DNA of 55,039 nt from an uncultured Cetobacterium sp. (GCF_947072685.1 NZ_CAMTIK010000013.1:1-55039), one strand, 5' to 3'; counted from the first letter of the stretch, positions 15,669-25,031 are shown. A program made the numbers and translations. Notes: generated by a model not told the origin, from the sequence alone.

Positions 15669-16133
15669 ATGTTATTAACTACTACTATAAATAATAGAAA
15701 AAAAGAACTACTTATAAAAGATGATGAATATTTAGTTGATACTCTTAGAAGTGCAGGATATTTAAGTGTTAAAAAAGGGTGCGATACTGGCGCTTGTGGT
15801 CTTTGTACTGTTCTCTTAAACGACTCTCCTATTCTATCTTGCAGTACACTTTCTGCTAGAGTTGAAGGTAAAAAAATCTCTACTATTGAACATTTCCCAA
15901 AAGAAGCTAAACTTTTTGCTTCTTTTATGACTCAAGAAGGGGCTGAACAATGTGGCTTTTGTTCACCAGGTTTCACCCTTACTGTTATTGCTATGATAAG
16001 AGAGTTAAAAAATCCAAGTGATGATGATATTATGCACTATTTAAATGGTAACTTATGTAGATGTAGCGGATATGTTTCACAACTTAGAGCTATAAAAAAA
16101 TTTATGGAGGCGATTAAAAATGAAAATTGTTAA
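15669..16133 (+). CDS. xdhC: xanthine dehydrogenase, 2Fe-2S subunit
   Basis: 154 aa. All eight cluster cysteines are present: C38, C43, C46 and C58 for the plant-ferredoxin-type cluster and C95, C98, C130 and C132 (CGFCSPGF ... CRCSGY) for the second 2Fe-2S cluster near the molybdopterin. It shuttles electrons between the Mo and FAD subunits. The next gene starts inside this one (14-bp overlap), implying translational coupling. The symbol follows E. coli usage; in other systems xdhC denotes a chaperone. Confidence 0.92.
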   Translation: MLLTTTINNRKKELLIKDDEYLVDTLRSAGYLSVKKGCDTGACGLCTVLLNDSPILSCSTLSARVEGKKISTIEHFPKEAKLFASFMTQEGAEQCGFCSPGFTLTVIAMIRELKNPSDDDIMHYLNGNLCRCSGYVSQLRAIKKFMEAIKNENC

Positions 16134-18372
16134 TACCTCTGTTCCAAAAATTGATGGTATGGGACTTGTTAGTGGTTCGCCCTCTTATACTGACGATTTA
16201 GTTTTGAATAACAATGTTCTTATTATAAAGCTTTTAAGATCTCCACACGCTTTTGCTAAAATTAACTCTATCGATACTTCTATCGCTCTTAAAGTTCCAG
16301 GAGTAGAAGCGATCTATACCCACGAAGACACTCCTAAAACACGATTTACTCTTGCTGGACAGGGCTTTCCTGAACCATCACCCTATGACAGAAGAATACT
16401 TGACGAGTATGTTCGATATGTTGGTGACCCTGTGGCTATTATTGCTGCTGAAGATGAAAAATCTGCTGAAAAAGCTATGAAACTTATAAAGATTAACTAT
16501 GACGTTTTAACTCCTATTTTAGATTTTGAAAAAGCTATCGATTCAGATACAATTATTCATCCAGAGGATGTGCATACAAACTTTGAGATAGGTTATGAAA
16601 AAGAAAGAAATATAGTTTCAAAAGCCTATGATGAAAAACCTGGTGTGGATGAAGGGTTTGCAAATAGTGATATTATTTTAGAAAGAACCTACTACACACA
16701 ACCTCAAATTCATGCCATGATGGAAACATATAGATCATACAGCTATTTTGATTCTAATGAAAGATTAACTACTATTACCTCTACACAAATACCTTTTCAT
16801 GTTAGAAGACACCTTGCAAGGGCTTTAGATGTTCCTAGTAGTAAACTTAGAGTTATCAAACCTAAAGTTGGAGGTGGCTTTGGTGGTAAACAAACTGCTG
16901 TATGTGAAATATATAGTGCTTTTGTTACGCTAAAGACAGGAAAACCTTCTAAAATTATATATAATAGAAAGGAAACCCATACTTGTACAACGACAAGACA
17001 CGCTATGAGACTTGATGTTAAAATTGGTGCCGATTTAGAAGGAAACATCAAAGCTATTGATATAAACACTCTATCAAACACAGGGGCCTATGGCGAACAC
17101 GCTCCCACAGTTACATCTCTGGTTTCATATAAAACTTTTCCTCTTTATGAAAAAGTTCCAATGAGATTTAATGCTCACATAGTCTATACAAATACTATGA
17201 ATGCTGGAGCTTTTAGAGGTTATGGAGCTACACAAGGAACTTTTGCCGTAGAGTCCATAATCAATGAATTAGCACATAAGCTAAACCTTGACCCATCTGA
17301 AGTCAGAATGAAAAATTTAGTTGAACCTGGAGAAGGGAAGTACATAAGTAGTGGCGATATTAAAAAGTGTGTAGAAATTGGAAAAGAAAAATTTAACTGG
17401 AATGAAAAATTCATTCCTAAAGAAGTTGCTTCTAACAAGATTAGAGCTGTCGGAATGGCTGTTACTATGCAAGGTTCTGGAATAGCAGGCATTGATACTG
17501 CTGCAGCTACAATTAAATTAGGTGATCGTGGAGATTTTACTCTTATGATTGGTGTTACTGAAATGGGACAAGGATGCGATACAATCTTAACACAAATCGC
17601 TGCTGAAGTTCTAGAAATTCCTATGAGTAAAATTGTTATTCATACTGCTGACACCGATATTTCTCCATATGACCCTGGGGCTTATGCTTCAAGTGGAACA
17701 TATGTCACTGGAAATGCAGTGATCATCGCTGCTAATAAGATGAAAGAAGAGATTTTAAAAGGCGCTTCTAAAATGTTTAATGTTGATATAGATTCTATTG
17801 AATACCTAGGAGACACTATTAAATTTGAAGATAAAATTATCTCTTTAGAAGAGTTTGCTCAACGTTCAATATCTTTTGAAGGTATGAATCAAATCACTAC
17901 TACTGGAACTTGGGGCGGTGATACTTCACCTCCACCTTTTATTGCAGGATTTGCCGAAGTTGAAGTGGATACCTTAACCGGAGAAGTTGTGGTTACTGAC
18001 TATCTTTCTGTTGTTGATTGTGGAACTCCTATAAATCCTAACCTTGTTAAAGTTCAAGTTGAAGGTGGAACTTCTCAAGGAATAGGTCTTGCACTTTTTG
18101 AAGATATAAAGTATGATAAGAAAGGAAGAGTTATCTCCGATTCATTTATGCAATATAAGATACCTTCTAGAATAGAATGTAAAAAAATTAGAGTTGAATT
18201 CTCAAATTCATATGAAAAAACAGGTCCTTTTGGAGCTAAATCAGTTGGTGAAGTAGTTATTAATACTCCTGCTCCAGCTATTATAGATGCCATTTATAGA
18301 GCCACAAAAGTAAGGGTTAGAGACCTACCCGCAACTTCTGAAAAAATTCTTATGGGAATTCTAAATATATAG
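16120..18372 (+). CDS. xdhA: xanthine dehydrogenase, molybdopterin-binding catalytic subunit
   Basis: 750 aa, same size as E. coli XdhA. Aldehyde oxidase/xanthine dehydrogenase a/b hammerhead at the N-terminus, then the Mo-pterin domains: GGGFGGK at about 251, GAFRGYG with R366, the MGQGCDT loop, ASSGTYVTG and the catalytic glutamate E711 in GAKSVGE. It hydroxylates purines such as hypoxanthine to xanthine at the Mo centre. The adjacent YqeC-like gene hints that the Mo ligand may be a labile selenium instead of sulfur. Whether the end product is xanthine or urate cannot be told from sequence. Confidence 0.9.
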   Translation: MKIVNTSVPKIDGMGLVSGSPSYTDDLVLNNNVLIIKLLRSPHAFAKINSIDTSIALKVPGVEAIYTHEDTPKTRFTLAGQGFPEPSPYDRRILDEYVRYVGDPVAIIAAEDEKSAEKAMKLIKINYDVLTPILDFEKAIDSDTIIHPEDVHTNFEIGYEKERNIVSKAYDEKPGVDEGFANSDIILERTYYTQPQIHAMMETYRSYSYFDSNERLTTITSTQIPFHVRRHLARALDVPSSKLRVIKPKVGGGFGGKQTAVCEIYSAFVTLKTGKPSKIIYNRKETHTCTTTRHAMRLDVKIGADLEGNIKAIDINTLSNTGAYGEHAPTVTSLVSYKTFPLYEKVPMRFNAHIVYTNTMNAGAFRGYGATQGTFAVESIINELAHKLNLDPSEVRMKNLVEPGEGKYISSGDIKKCVEIGKEKFNWNEKFIPKEVASNKIRAVGMAVTMQGSGIAGIDTAAATIKLGDRGDFTLMIGVTEMGQGCDTILTQIAAEVLEIPMSKIVIHTADTDISPYDPGAYASSGTYVTGNAVIIAANKMKEEILKGASKMFNVDIDSIEYLGDTIKFEDKIISLEEFAQRSISFEGMNQITTTGTWGGDTSPPPFIAGFAEVEVDTLTGEVVVTDYLSVVDCGTPINPNLVKVQVEGGTSQGIGLALFEDIKYDKKGRVISDSFMQYKIPSRIECKKIRVEFSNSYEKTGPFGAKSVGEVVINTPAPAIIDAIYRATKVRVRDLPATSEKILMGILNI

Positions 18373-18380
18373 GAGTGATT

Positions 18381-19655
18381 ATGGTTGAACTTTTTAATAT
18401 TGATAAAGGGGATATCGTTTCTATTACGGGAGCTGGCGGAAAGACATCTTTAATGTTTTTTTTAGCAAATTCTCTTTCTGAAAAAGGAACTGTTCTTATC
18501 ACAACAACTACAAAAATTTTCAAACCAAAAGATACAAAGAAAATTAAATTAATTTTTATAGGTCCTGAGGAGATTCACTCTATATCTCCTCAGGATAATT
18601 ATATATATCTCTATTGTCCAAATATTATAGATAATAAAATACAAAGTGCTTCCTTTGAAGACGTTAATAAATTAAAGAGTAAATTTGATTATATTCTTAT
18701 TGAAGCTGATGGGAGCTCTGGTAAATCTTTGAAAGGATGGAAAGAAAATGAGCCACAAATACTTAGTATATCAACTAAAACTATTGCTGTTATTGATATA
18801 ACTACTTTAGGGGAGGTCAAATCTGAATCAACTATTCACAGATTTAATTTATATACAGAGCAATTTCTGCAAAACTCTACTTCAATCACCAAAGAGGATA
18901 TTATTAACTATATTGATAGGGAGGTCTTTTTTAAAAATTCTAAAGGTCAAAATATTATTTTCTTCAATAAAATTGAGTCTCTTAAATTTTTTGAATATTT
19001 TTTTGAGATTGCAAATTCTATAAAAAGTAACAATATCTATTTTGGTTCTGTCTTTAACAGCTCTATCTCCAAATTTAAAAATATTACCGCTATTATTTTA
19101 GCGTCTGGATTTTCAAAGCGTTTTGGAACAAATAAACTGGATATAAAATTAAAAAACAAAATGACTCTTTTAGAGCATGTTCTCTTTAATGTTACACAAC
19201 TACAATTTAAAGAGAAAATGCTTATTGGAAAAGATTATCTATACCTAAATCTTGCTCATACTTATGGTTTTAAATATCTAGAGAATATTTTTTCTCACTT
19301 AGGACAAAGTCAAGCCGTAGTTTTAGGTACTAAATTTGCTACTCTCGATGGTTTTATTTTTATTCCTGGAGATATGCCTTTTTTAACTAAATTTTCTCTT
19401 CTTAAAATCATTTGGAAATTTCAAATACACAATAAAATTATTGTTCCATTTGTAAATAACCAAAAATATGCACCTGTTTTATTTCCTAAAAAATACTCTA
19501 AAAATTTATTGGAGCTCAAAGGTGATTCAGGGGGAAGAGAGATTCTAAACAAAACTTGTTTTATTAAATGTACGTTTGAAAACTCAATTGAGTTTTTTGA
19601 TATAGACACAAAAGAAGATTTAAAATTATTAGAAATATCGGAGGAAATTTTATGA
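18381..19655 (+). CDS. YqeC - MocA fusion: selenium-dependent hydroxylase accessory / molybdopterin nucleotidyltransferase
   Basis: 424 aa from ATG 7 nt after GGAG. Residues 1 to about 225 match YqeC, the putative selenium-dependent molybdenum hydroxylase accessory protein (P-loop-like GAGGKTS at 17-23, EADGSSGKSLKGW). Residues from about 236 match the MobA/MocA NTP-transferase domain (LASGFSKRFGTNK and FIPGDMPFL), which adds CMP to molybdopterin. In many bacteria these are separate genes. The fusion lies directly after the catalytic XDH subunit and overlaps xpt by 4 bp, which fits dedicated XDH cofactor maturation. The labile selenium role comes from family knowledge, not from this sequence. 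Confidence 0.82.
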   Translation: MVELFNIDKGDIVSITGAGGKTSLMFFLANSLSEKGTVLITTTTKIFKPKDTKKIKLIFIGPEEIHSISPQDNYIYLYCPNIIDNKIQSASFEDVNKLKSKFDYILIEADGSSGKSLKGWKENEPQILSISTKTIAVIDITTLGEVKSESTIHRFNLYTEQFLQNSTSITKEDIINYIDREVFFKNSKGQNIIFFNKIESLKFFEYFFEIANSIKSNNIYFGSVFNSSISKFKNITAIILASGFSKRFGTNKLDIKLKNKMTLLEHVLFNVTQLQFKEKMLIGKDYLYLNLAHTYGFKYLENIFSHLGQSQAVVLGTKFATLDGFIFIPGDMPFLTKFSLLKIIWKFQIHNKIIVPFVNNQKYAPVLFPKKYSKNLLELKGDSGGREILNKTCFIKCTFENSIEFFDIDTKEDLKLLEISEEIL

Positions 19656-20218
19656 AATTATTAAAAGAATATATTGAAAAATATGGAGCTGTTACTGATA
19701 GTTCTATTCTTAAAGTGGATAGTTTTATCAACCACCAGATTGATCCTATTCTTATGATGGAAATCGGTGAAGAGTTCAAAAATCGTTTTAGCGATAAAAA
19801 AATTAATAAAGTTTTAACTATTGAAGCTTCTGGTATTGCTATTGCTATTGCTGTTGCTTATGCTTTAAAAGTTCCCATGGTTTTTGCTAAAAAGAAAAAA
19901 CCTTCAACTATGGGAGAGGCTTACAACGCAACTGTTCACTCTTTTACAAAAAAAACTGACTATAATATAACTGTTTCAAAAGAGTTTTTAACTTCTCAAG
20001 ATAATGTCTTAATTGTCGATGATTTTTTAGCTATGGGAAATGCCATTATAGGGCTTAAAAATATTGTTGATGAAGCCGGCGCTACTGTTGCTGGTATTGG
20101 TATTGCTATTGAAAAAGGATTCCAACCTGGAGGAGAGATATTAAAAAAGCAAGGGCTACATCTTGAGTCCCTTGCTATAATAGATTCTTTAGAAAATAAT
20201 CAAATCACTCTTAGATAA
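19652..20218 (+). CDS. xpt: xanthine phosphoribosyltransferase
   Basis: 188 aa, the usual Xpt length. PRPP-binding motif VLIVDDFLAMGNA at about 115-127 and the Firmicute-type N-terminus (KEYIEKYGAVTDSSILKVDSFINHQIDP) identify Xpt, which converts xanthine plus PRPP to XMP, a direct precursor of GMP. GGAGG lies 7 nt before the ATG, and the start overlaps the upstream stop by 4 bp. As the last gene of the riboswitch operon it gives a sink for xanthine produced by XDH or imported by the permease. Confidence 0.93.
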   Translation: MKLLKEYIEKYGAVTDSSILKVDSFINHQIDPILMMEIGEEFKNRFSDKKINKVLTIEASGIAIAIAVAYALKVPMVFAKKKKPSTMGEAYNATVHSFTKKTDYNITVSKEFLTSQDNVLIVDDFLAMGNAIIGLKNIVDEAGATVAGIGIAIEKGFQPGGEILKKQGLHLESLAIIDSLENNQITLR

Positions 20219-20220
20219 AT

Positions 20221-20796
20221 TTATTTAACTAAGGCTGGTAAAAGACCTAATATTGTAAATACAATTACAATCATTAGGTTTTTTTTTATCTCTTTTCTAT
20301 AAATTTTAGATTCATTTAAAATGTTTTTATTTTTATAATCTCTGCTCCAATTTATATACCCAATCGTTGAAGCTAATAAAAATCCTATTGTGAAACATAA
20401 TAGATCTGCAAAATCATAAGTGCCTATAAAAGTCCCATGTCCACCATAGCTATTTTGAAAAAACTCTAGGCCTATCATGAAAAAAAATATTATATTAAAT
20501 ACCTTCTGAGCAGTTTTGTAAAAAATTCTATTATGAAGCATCGCTACACCAAATGAAAAAATCCACAATCCATCTGGCAAAGAATAAATTATCCAATTTG
20601 GAATATATTTTCTATAGACCCACACACTTTTCCTTATATCCTCCACTAGATAGTTCAAATGTGCAACTTCTATAAATTTATAATAAAACAGTTTTCTACT
20701 TCTAAACAAAAGGTATATTATAACCCCAAGTGAAAAGGAGAATAATACTAAAACAATTTTATTTAGTAGCCTCTTTTCCATAAATACCTTTTTCAT
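20221..20796 (-). CDS. membrane protein of unknown function
   Basis: 191 aa (or 186 aa from the second ATG at 20781, which has AAAGG 7 nt upstream and is the better start). About four to five hydrophobic segments. A loop with LPDGLWIFSFG and a following FADLLCFTIGF resemble the layout of VanZ-like membrane proteins, but the match is too weak for a family call. It overlaps the 3' end of mnmH and is therefore translated with it. Possible function unknown. Confidence 0.65.
   Translation of the reverse strand: MKKVFMEKRLLNKIVLVLFSFSLGVIIYLLFRSRKLFYYKFIEVAHLNYLVEDIRKSVWVYRKYIPNWIIYSLPDGLWIFSFGVAMLHNRIFYKTAQKVFNIIFFFMIGLEFFQNSYGGHGTFIGTYDFADLLCFTIGFLLASTIGYINWSRDYKNKNILNESKIYRKEIKKNLMIVIVFTILGLLPALVK
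20245..20288 (+). terminator. terminator of the xanthine/XDH operon
   Basis: ACCTAAT, an internal region that can itself form a small stem, ATTAGGT, then ten T. It lies 27 bp after the xpt stop and inside the 3' coding end of the converging minus-strand gene. Confidence 0.7.
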
Positions 20797-21799
20797 TTAG
20801 ATATCTCACCACTTTCTCCACTCCCACTTCAAGAGTTTCATAAAATATTTCTGTATCATATTCATATTTTTCAATACTTTTTTGATAAAGAGGATCGTAA
20901 TAATCAGTCATCAATACTTTTGATAGTTCATCTATTTTAGACTCATTTAATAGTTTTGTAAACTCATCATACATGCTATTATCTATATACCTTTTAACTC
21001 TATCTAAACAGCTTTGTAACTCCTCTATTTTAGCTCCTGCATAATCCTCTCTGATTATATCCACTCTTTGCTCTATTGTTGTATCTAGAGATAAATGTGT
21101 CGCATTTGCAAGCGATGTGAAGACTGATTCAGGAACATATACATTTCCTATTCTTTTACTTTCACTTTCTGCTAAAACATAGTCAGGTCTATTCTTATAT
21201 AAATAATCAAAAATCAAAGATTCAAATCTTTTTTGGCTCTGTGCTCTTTTCTCACAAACTCCTCCAAAAAAAGACCCTTTATGATCTGCCATTTTCTCTA
21301 AATCTAAAACAGAATATCCCATTTCATCCAATCTTTGTAAAACTTTTGTTTTTCCTATTCCTGTTTTCCCATGTAAAACATAATATTCTATCCCTTCATT
21401 CAATTTTGGAATCTCTTCAAGTATATACTGTCTGTATCCTTTATATCCTCCTTCTAATTTCCAAGTTGTATATCCCAAAGCAGAAAAAAGTGCAGACATA
21501 GATCCACTTCTCATCCCGCCACGAGCACAATAGAATGCCAATCTTCCTTTTGCATGTTTCTGAACCTCTCTAAATATATCTGGCAGTCTTTTAGCAATAG
21601 CTTCAACTCCTAGTTCCTTGGCTTTTTCAGGAGAAACTTGTTTATATGCTGTTCCCACATCTACTCTCTCATCATCCAACAGTAAAGGAATGTTTATAGC
21701 ACCTGGAATTGGTTCTTCTTCAAACTCTTTTGGAGTCCTAACATCTATCAATGTGTAATTTCTTTCTTTCAAAAGTTGTTCATATGTTACTAAAATCAT
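20759..21799 (-). CDS. mnmH: tRNA 2-selenouridine synthase
   Basis: 346 aa from the ATG 5 nt after GGAGG; nine further in-frame codons upstream lack a ribosome binding site. The N-terminal rhodanese domain carries catalytic C91 in YCARGGMRSGS, and the C-terminal P-loop domain has GKTGIGKT at 144-151. MnmH (SelU/YbbB) replaces sulfur of 2-thiouridine-34 in tRNA Lys, Glu and Gln with selenium from selenophosphate, via a geranylated intermediate. Its presence implies a SelD somewhere in the genome and matches the selenium signature of the YqeC domain 1 kb away. Confidence 0.93.
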   Translation of the reverse strand: MILVTYEQLLKERNYTLIDVRTPKEFEEEPIPGAINIPLLLDDERVDVGTAYKQVSPEKAKELGVEAIAKRLPDIFREVQKHAKGRLAFYCARGGMRSGSMSALFSALGYTTWKLEGGYKGYRQYILEEIPKLNEGIEYYVLHGKTGIGKTKVLQRLDEMGYSVLDLEKMADHKGSFFGGVCEKRAQSQKRFESLIFDYLYKNRPDYVLAESESKRIGNVYVPESVFTSLANATHLSLDTTIEQRVDIIREDYAGAKIEELQSCLDRVKRYIDNSMYDEFTKLLNESKIDELSKVLMTDYYDPLYQKSIEKYEYDTEIFYETLEVGVEKVVRYLNEKGIYGKEATK

Positions 21800-21824
21800 T
21801 TTTTCCTCCATTTTACATATATTC

Positions 21825-21830
21825 ATTATA
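21825..21830 (-). promoter_or_regulatory. likely -10 element of mnmH
   Basis: A perfect TATAAT on the minus strand 26 nt upstream of the mnmH start. The -35 region (ATTTAT at 17 bp) is poor, so the call is tentative. Confidence 0.35.
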
Positions 21831-21930
21831 TTTTACTATGAATTTTAATAAATTTGAATATTATTTATATAAAAATTATCTTTATTATGTTAAAATCTAG
21901 TAAAACTAAACTTTATTTAGAAAGGAAGTT

Positions 21931-23850
21931 ATGAAATTAAAAGCAAAGCAATTATTAAAAACAATATACGGTTATGATAATTTTAGAAAAGGACAGGGCG
22001 CTATAATTAATTCCGTTCTTTCTAAAAGAGATACTTTAGGTGTTATGTCTACAGGTGGTGGAAAATCTATATGTTACCAAATTCCAGCTCTTCTATACCC
22101 TCATCTAACACTTGTTATCTCTCCACTAATATCTCTTATGAAAGATCAAGTAGATTCTTTAAAGTATCTGGGTGTACATGCTGGATTTTTAAATTCTACT
22201 CTATCTAGAGATGAATACATTAAATTAATTCACGGTATAAAATCTAAAAAAATAAAACTTCTATATATTGCTCCTGAAAGACTTATGAATGAAAATTTCA
22301 TCTCTTTCATAAAAAATATTCCTTTATCTCTAATTGCTGTTGATGAAGCTCATTGTATCTCTCAATGGGGCCATGATTTTAGAAAAAGTTATCTTGAAAT
22401 CCCTAATTTTTTAAGAAAAATAGAGCAACATCCTCAAGTTTTAGCCCTTACAGCTACAGCCACTTTAAAAGTTAGAGAGGATATTATTGAAAAGTTAGAA
22501 CTTCGAGGTCCTAAAGTTCATGTTGATGGGTTTGATCGAGATAATATTACCTTTAAGGTTGAAAAAAATATAGTTCCTGAAGCTTTTATAGTGGAATATT
22601 TAAAACGCAATGAAAAAAAATCTGGAATAATCTATGCGTCCACTAGAAAAGAGGTTGACAATCTTTATAGTTATTTACAGCTCAAAGGATTTAATGTTGG
22701 AAAATATCATGCTGGATTAGAAGAAAAAGAACGCTCTATCTTCCAAGATGAATTTTTAAAAGACAACATTAACATTATGATTGCCACAAATGCTTTTGGA
22801 ATGGGAATTGATAAATCTAATGTCAGATATGTTATTCACAGAAATATTCCAAAAGATTTAGAAAGCTATTATCAGGAAGCTGGAAGAGCTGGAAGAGACG
22901 GTGCTCCTTCAGAAGCAATTCTTCTATTTTTAGAAGAGGATGTGTCTACGCAAGAGTTTTTAATAGAACAAAATGAAGACAGTACTAAAGATTTAAAAAT
23001 TAAAAAAAATAAAAAACTTGATCAAATGGTTGACTATGCTTACTTAGAAAGTTGTTATCGAGAATATATTCTAAAATATTTTGGAGATAAACGAATAAAA
23101 AATTATTGTGGTAATTGTGGTAATTGTAAAAATTTTAAAGATGTAAAATCTTTTACCTTGGAGGGACAAAAAATTTTTTCTTGTATAGGAAGAAGTAAAG
23201 AGTCTATTGGTATATCCACTCTTACTAATATTTTAATGGGAAAAGTTGATACTAAAATTGAGAGAAAAGAATATTTTAAACTCTCAACATTTGGTATTAT
23301 GTCTGACTATAATCGAACTTGGTTAGAGGAATTTATTTACTATCTAATCTCTGAGCAATATCTACAGCAAAGTGCTGGAAGCTTTCCTACTTTAAAATTA
23401 ACATCAAAAGCTTTTGATGTTTTAAAAAATATTAAAGCAATTTTTAGAAAAACAAATGAATCTGTCACATTTGATTATTTTGAGAATCCTCTCTTTGAAA
23501 CATTAAATATTTTGAGAAAAGATATATCTGAAAAAGAAAATGTTGCACCATATATAATTTTTTCTGACTTAACTCTTTTGGAAATGGCAGAAAAAAAACC
23601 AAAAAATCGTTGGGAAATGCTAAAAATAAGAGGTGTTGGTAACCAAAAGTTTAAAAACTATGGAAATATTTTTTTAAAAACAATAAATGAACTTACGCCA
23701 CAAGATTTAGAGATACTTCATGTTGAAAATATTATTGATGAAAAATATTTAGGCGAATTACAATTAGAAGATTTAAAAACATCTTTAAATCTAAATATTA
23801 CAACAGAGCAATTGAAAGAGATTTTAATAAAAACTCTTTTTACTAACTAA
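21931..23850 (+). CDS. recQ: RecQ-family ATP-dependent DNA helicase
   Basis: 639 aa. Superfamily 2 motifs in order: Walker A TGGGKS at 41-46, DEAHCISQWGHDF (138-150), TATAT, and AFGMGIDKSNVRYVIH with QEAGRAGRDG. The zinc-binding cysteine set (C-x-CGNCGNC around 373-400) and an RQC winged helix follow, then an HRDC-like C-terminus (MLKIRGVGNQKFKNYG). RecQ unwinds 3'-5' in recombination and fork repair. AAAGGAAG precedes the ATG; the next gene starts 14 bp later. Confidence 0.92.
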   Translation: MKLKAKQLLKTIYGYDNFRKGQGAIINSVLSKRDTLGVMSTGGGKSICYQIPALLYPHLTLVISPLISLMKDQVDSLKYLGVHAGFLNSTLSRDEYIKLIHGIKSKKIKLLYIAPERLMNENFISFIKNIPLSLIAVDEAHCISQWGHDFRKSYLEIPNFLRKIEQHPQVLALTATATLKVREDIIEKLELRGPKVHVDGFDRDNITFKVEKNIVPEAFIVEYLKRNEKKSGIIYASTRKEVDNLYSYLQLKGFNVGKYHAGLEEKERSIFQDEFLKDNINIMIATNAFGMGIDKSNVRYVIHRNIPKDLESYYQEAGRAGRDGAPSEAILLFLEEDVSTQEFLIEQNEDSTKDLKIKKNKKLDQMVDYAYLESCYREYILKYFGDKRIKNYCGNCGNCKNFKDVKSFTLEGQKIFSCIGRSKESIGISTLTNILMGKVDTKIERKEYFKLSTFGIMSDYNRTWLEEFIYYLISEQYLQQSAGSFPTLKLTSKAFDVLKNIKAIFRKTNESVTFDYFENPLFETLNILRKDISEKENVAPYIIFSDLTLLEMAEKKPKNRWEMLKIRGVGNQKFKNYGNIFLKTINELTPQDLEILHVENIIDEKYLGELQLEDLKTSLNLNITTEQLKEILIKTLFTN

Positions 23851-23864
23851 TACGAGGTGAATTA

Positions 23865-25031
23865 ATGTTATTTGAATTTTTTATAGCTAAAAAACATATT
23901 TTCGAACATAAAAAACAAAGTTTTATAGGTCTACTAGGTATCGCAATTGGAATTATCGTTCTTACAGTTTCAATTGGAATCTCGAATGGACTAAATAAAA
24001 ATATGATTGAAAGTATTCTTTCTCTTTCCAGTCATATCACTGTCATCGGTAATGAAAATATTAAAAATTTTACAGAATTAGAAAACATTTTTTTAAAATA
24101 CCCACAAGTGAAAGGTGTTATTCCGAAAGTTTCTACTCAGGGGATTATAAAATATAATGGTATTTTAGGAACTCATGTTTCTGGAGTTAAACTAGAAGGT
24201 ATGGATTTAAAACAAGCCATTCCGGCTCTTAACTTAGAAAACAAAATAAAACACGGTAGTGTAGACTTAGATAATAAAAAAGGCATCTTAATCGGTGAAG
24301 AGCTATTTAATCGACTGGGTGCACGCCTTGGTGACCCTATAAGTGTTATCTCCGCAAATAATAAGGAGTTAAAACTCGAAATCATGGGTACTTTTCAGAG
24401 TGGATATTATGATTATGATCTATCTATGGTTATTCTCCCTCTAAAAACAGCACAATACATAACTGAAAGAGACAACACTGTTAGCTCCTTGGATTTAATT
24501 TTAAAAAATCCTTATACTGCTGAAATTATTTCTAATAAAATTTATGAAGATACTGGTCTTTATAATAGAACTTGGGGAAGTTTAAATCAAAATCTTTTAA
24601 AAGCACTCAATCTTGAAAAAACAGTGATGGTTATAGGTTTTTCACTTATTGTTCTTATTGCAGGGTTTGTAGTTTGGGTTATTTTGAATACAATGGTTAG
24701 AGAGAAAATTCGTTACATTGGAATTATGAGGTCTATGGGGATATCTCACAGTAGTATTGTTAAAATTTTTTTAATACAGGGTATAATTCTAGGATTTATC
24801 GGAATTATTTTAGGAGTTTTTATATCTCTGTTTCTTCTTTGGTATATAAAAACTTACTCACTCCCTGAAATATCATCCATATATTATTTATCTAAAGTTC
24901 CTGTTGAACTTTCAGCTAAAGAACTTTTTATTATAATCGCCGCAAATATAGTTTTAATTTTTTTATCTAGCATTTTTCCAGCATATAAAGCTGGCAAACT
25001 TAAAATAGTGGAGGCTTTAAGACATGACTAA
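23865..25031 (+). CDS. ABC transporter permease, LolC/LolE (FtsX-like) family
   Basis: 388 aa. One N-terminal helix (about 22-45), a large periplasmic MacB-type domain, then three C-terminal helices with the FtsX signature (VREKIRYIGIMRSMGIS). This topology is that of LolC/E, which extract lipoproteins from the inner membrane toward LolA. The ATPase gene overlaps its 3' end by 8 bp. A single permease gene suggests a homodimer rather than the LolC-LolE heterodimer. A MacB-like efflux role is the alternative. Confidence 0.8.
   Translation: MLFEFFIAKKHIFEHKKQSFIGLLGIAIGIIVLTVSIGISNGLNKNMIESILSLSSHITVIGNENIKNFTELENIFLKYPQVKGVIPKVSTQGIIKYNGILGTHVSGVKLEGMDLKQAIPALNLENKIKHGSVDLDNKKGILIGEELFNRLGARLGDPISVISANNKELKLEIMGTFQSGYYDYDLSMVILPLKTAQYITERDNTVSSLDLILKNPYTAEIISNKIYEDTGLYNRTWGSLNQNLLKALNLEKTVMVIGFSLIVLIAGFVVWVILNTMVREKIRYIGIMRSMGISHSSIVKIFLIQGIILGFIGIILGVFISLFLLWYIKTYSLPEISSIYYLSKVPVELSAKELFIIIAANIVLIFLSSIFPAYKAGKLKIVEALRHD

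Noticed and set aside
16120-18372. Selenocysteine (in-frame TGA) in the selenium-linked XDH
   Set aside because: The frame is open without internal TGA; any selenium would be a labile ligand, not selenocysteine.
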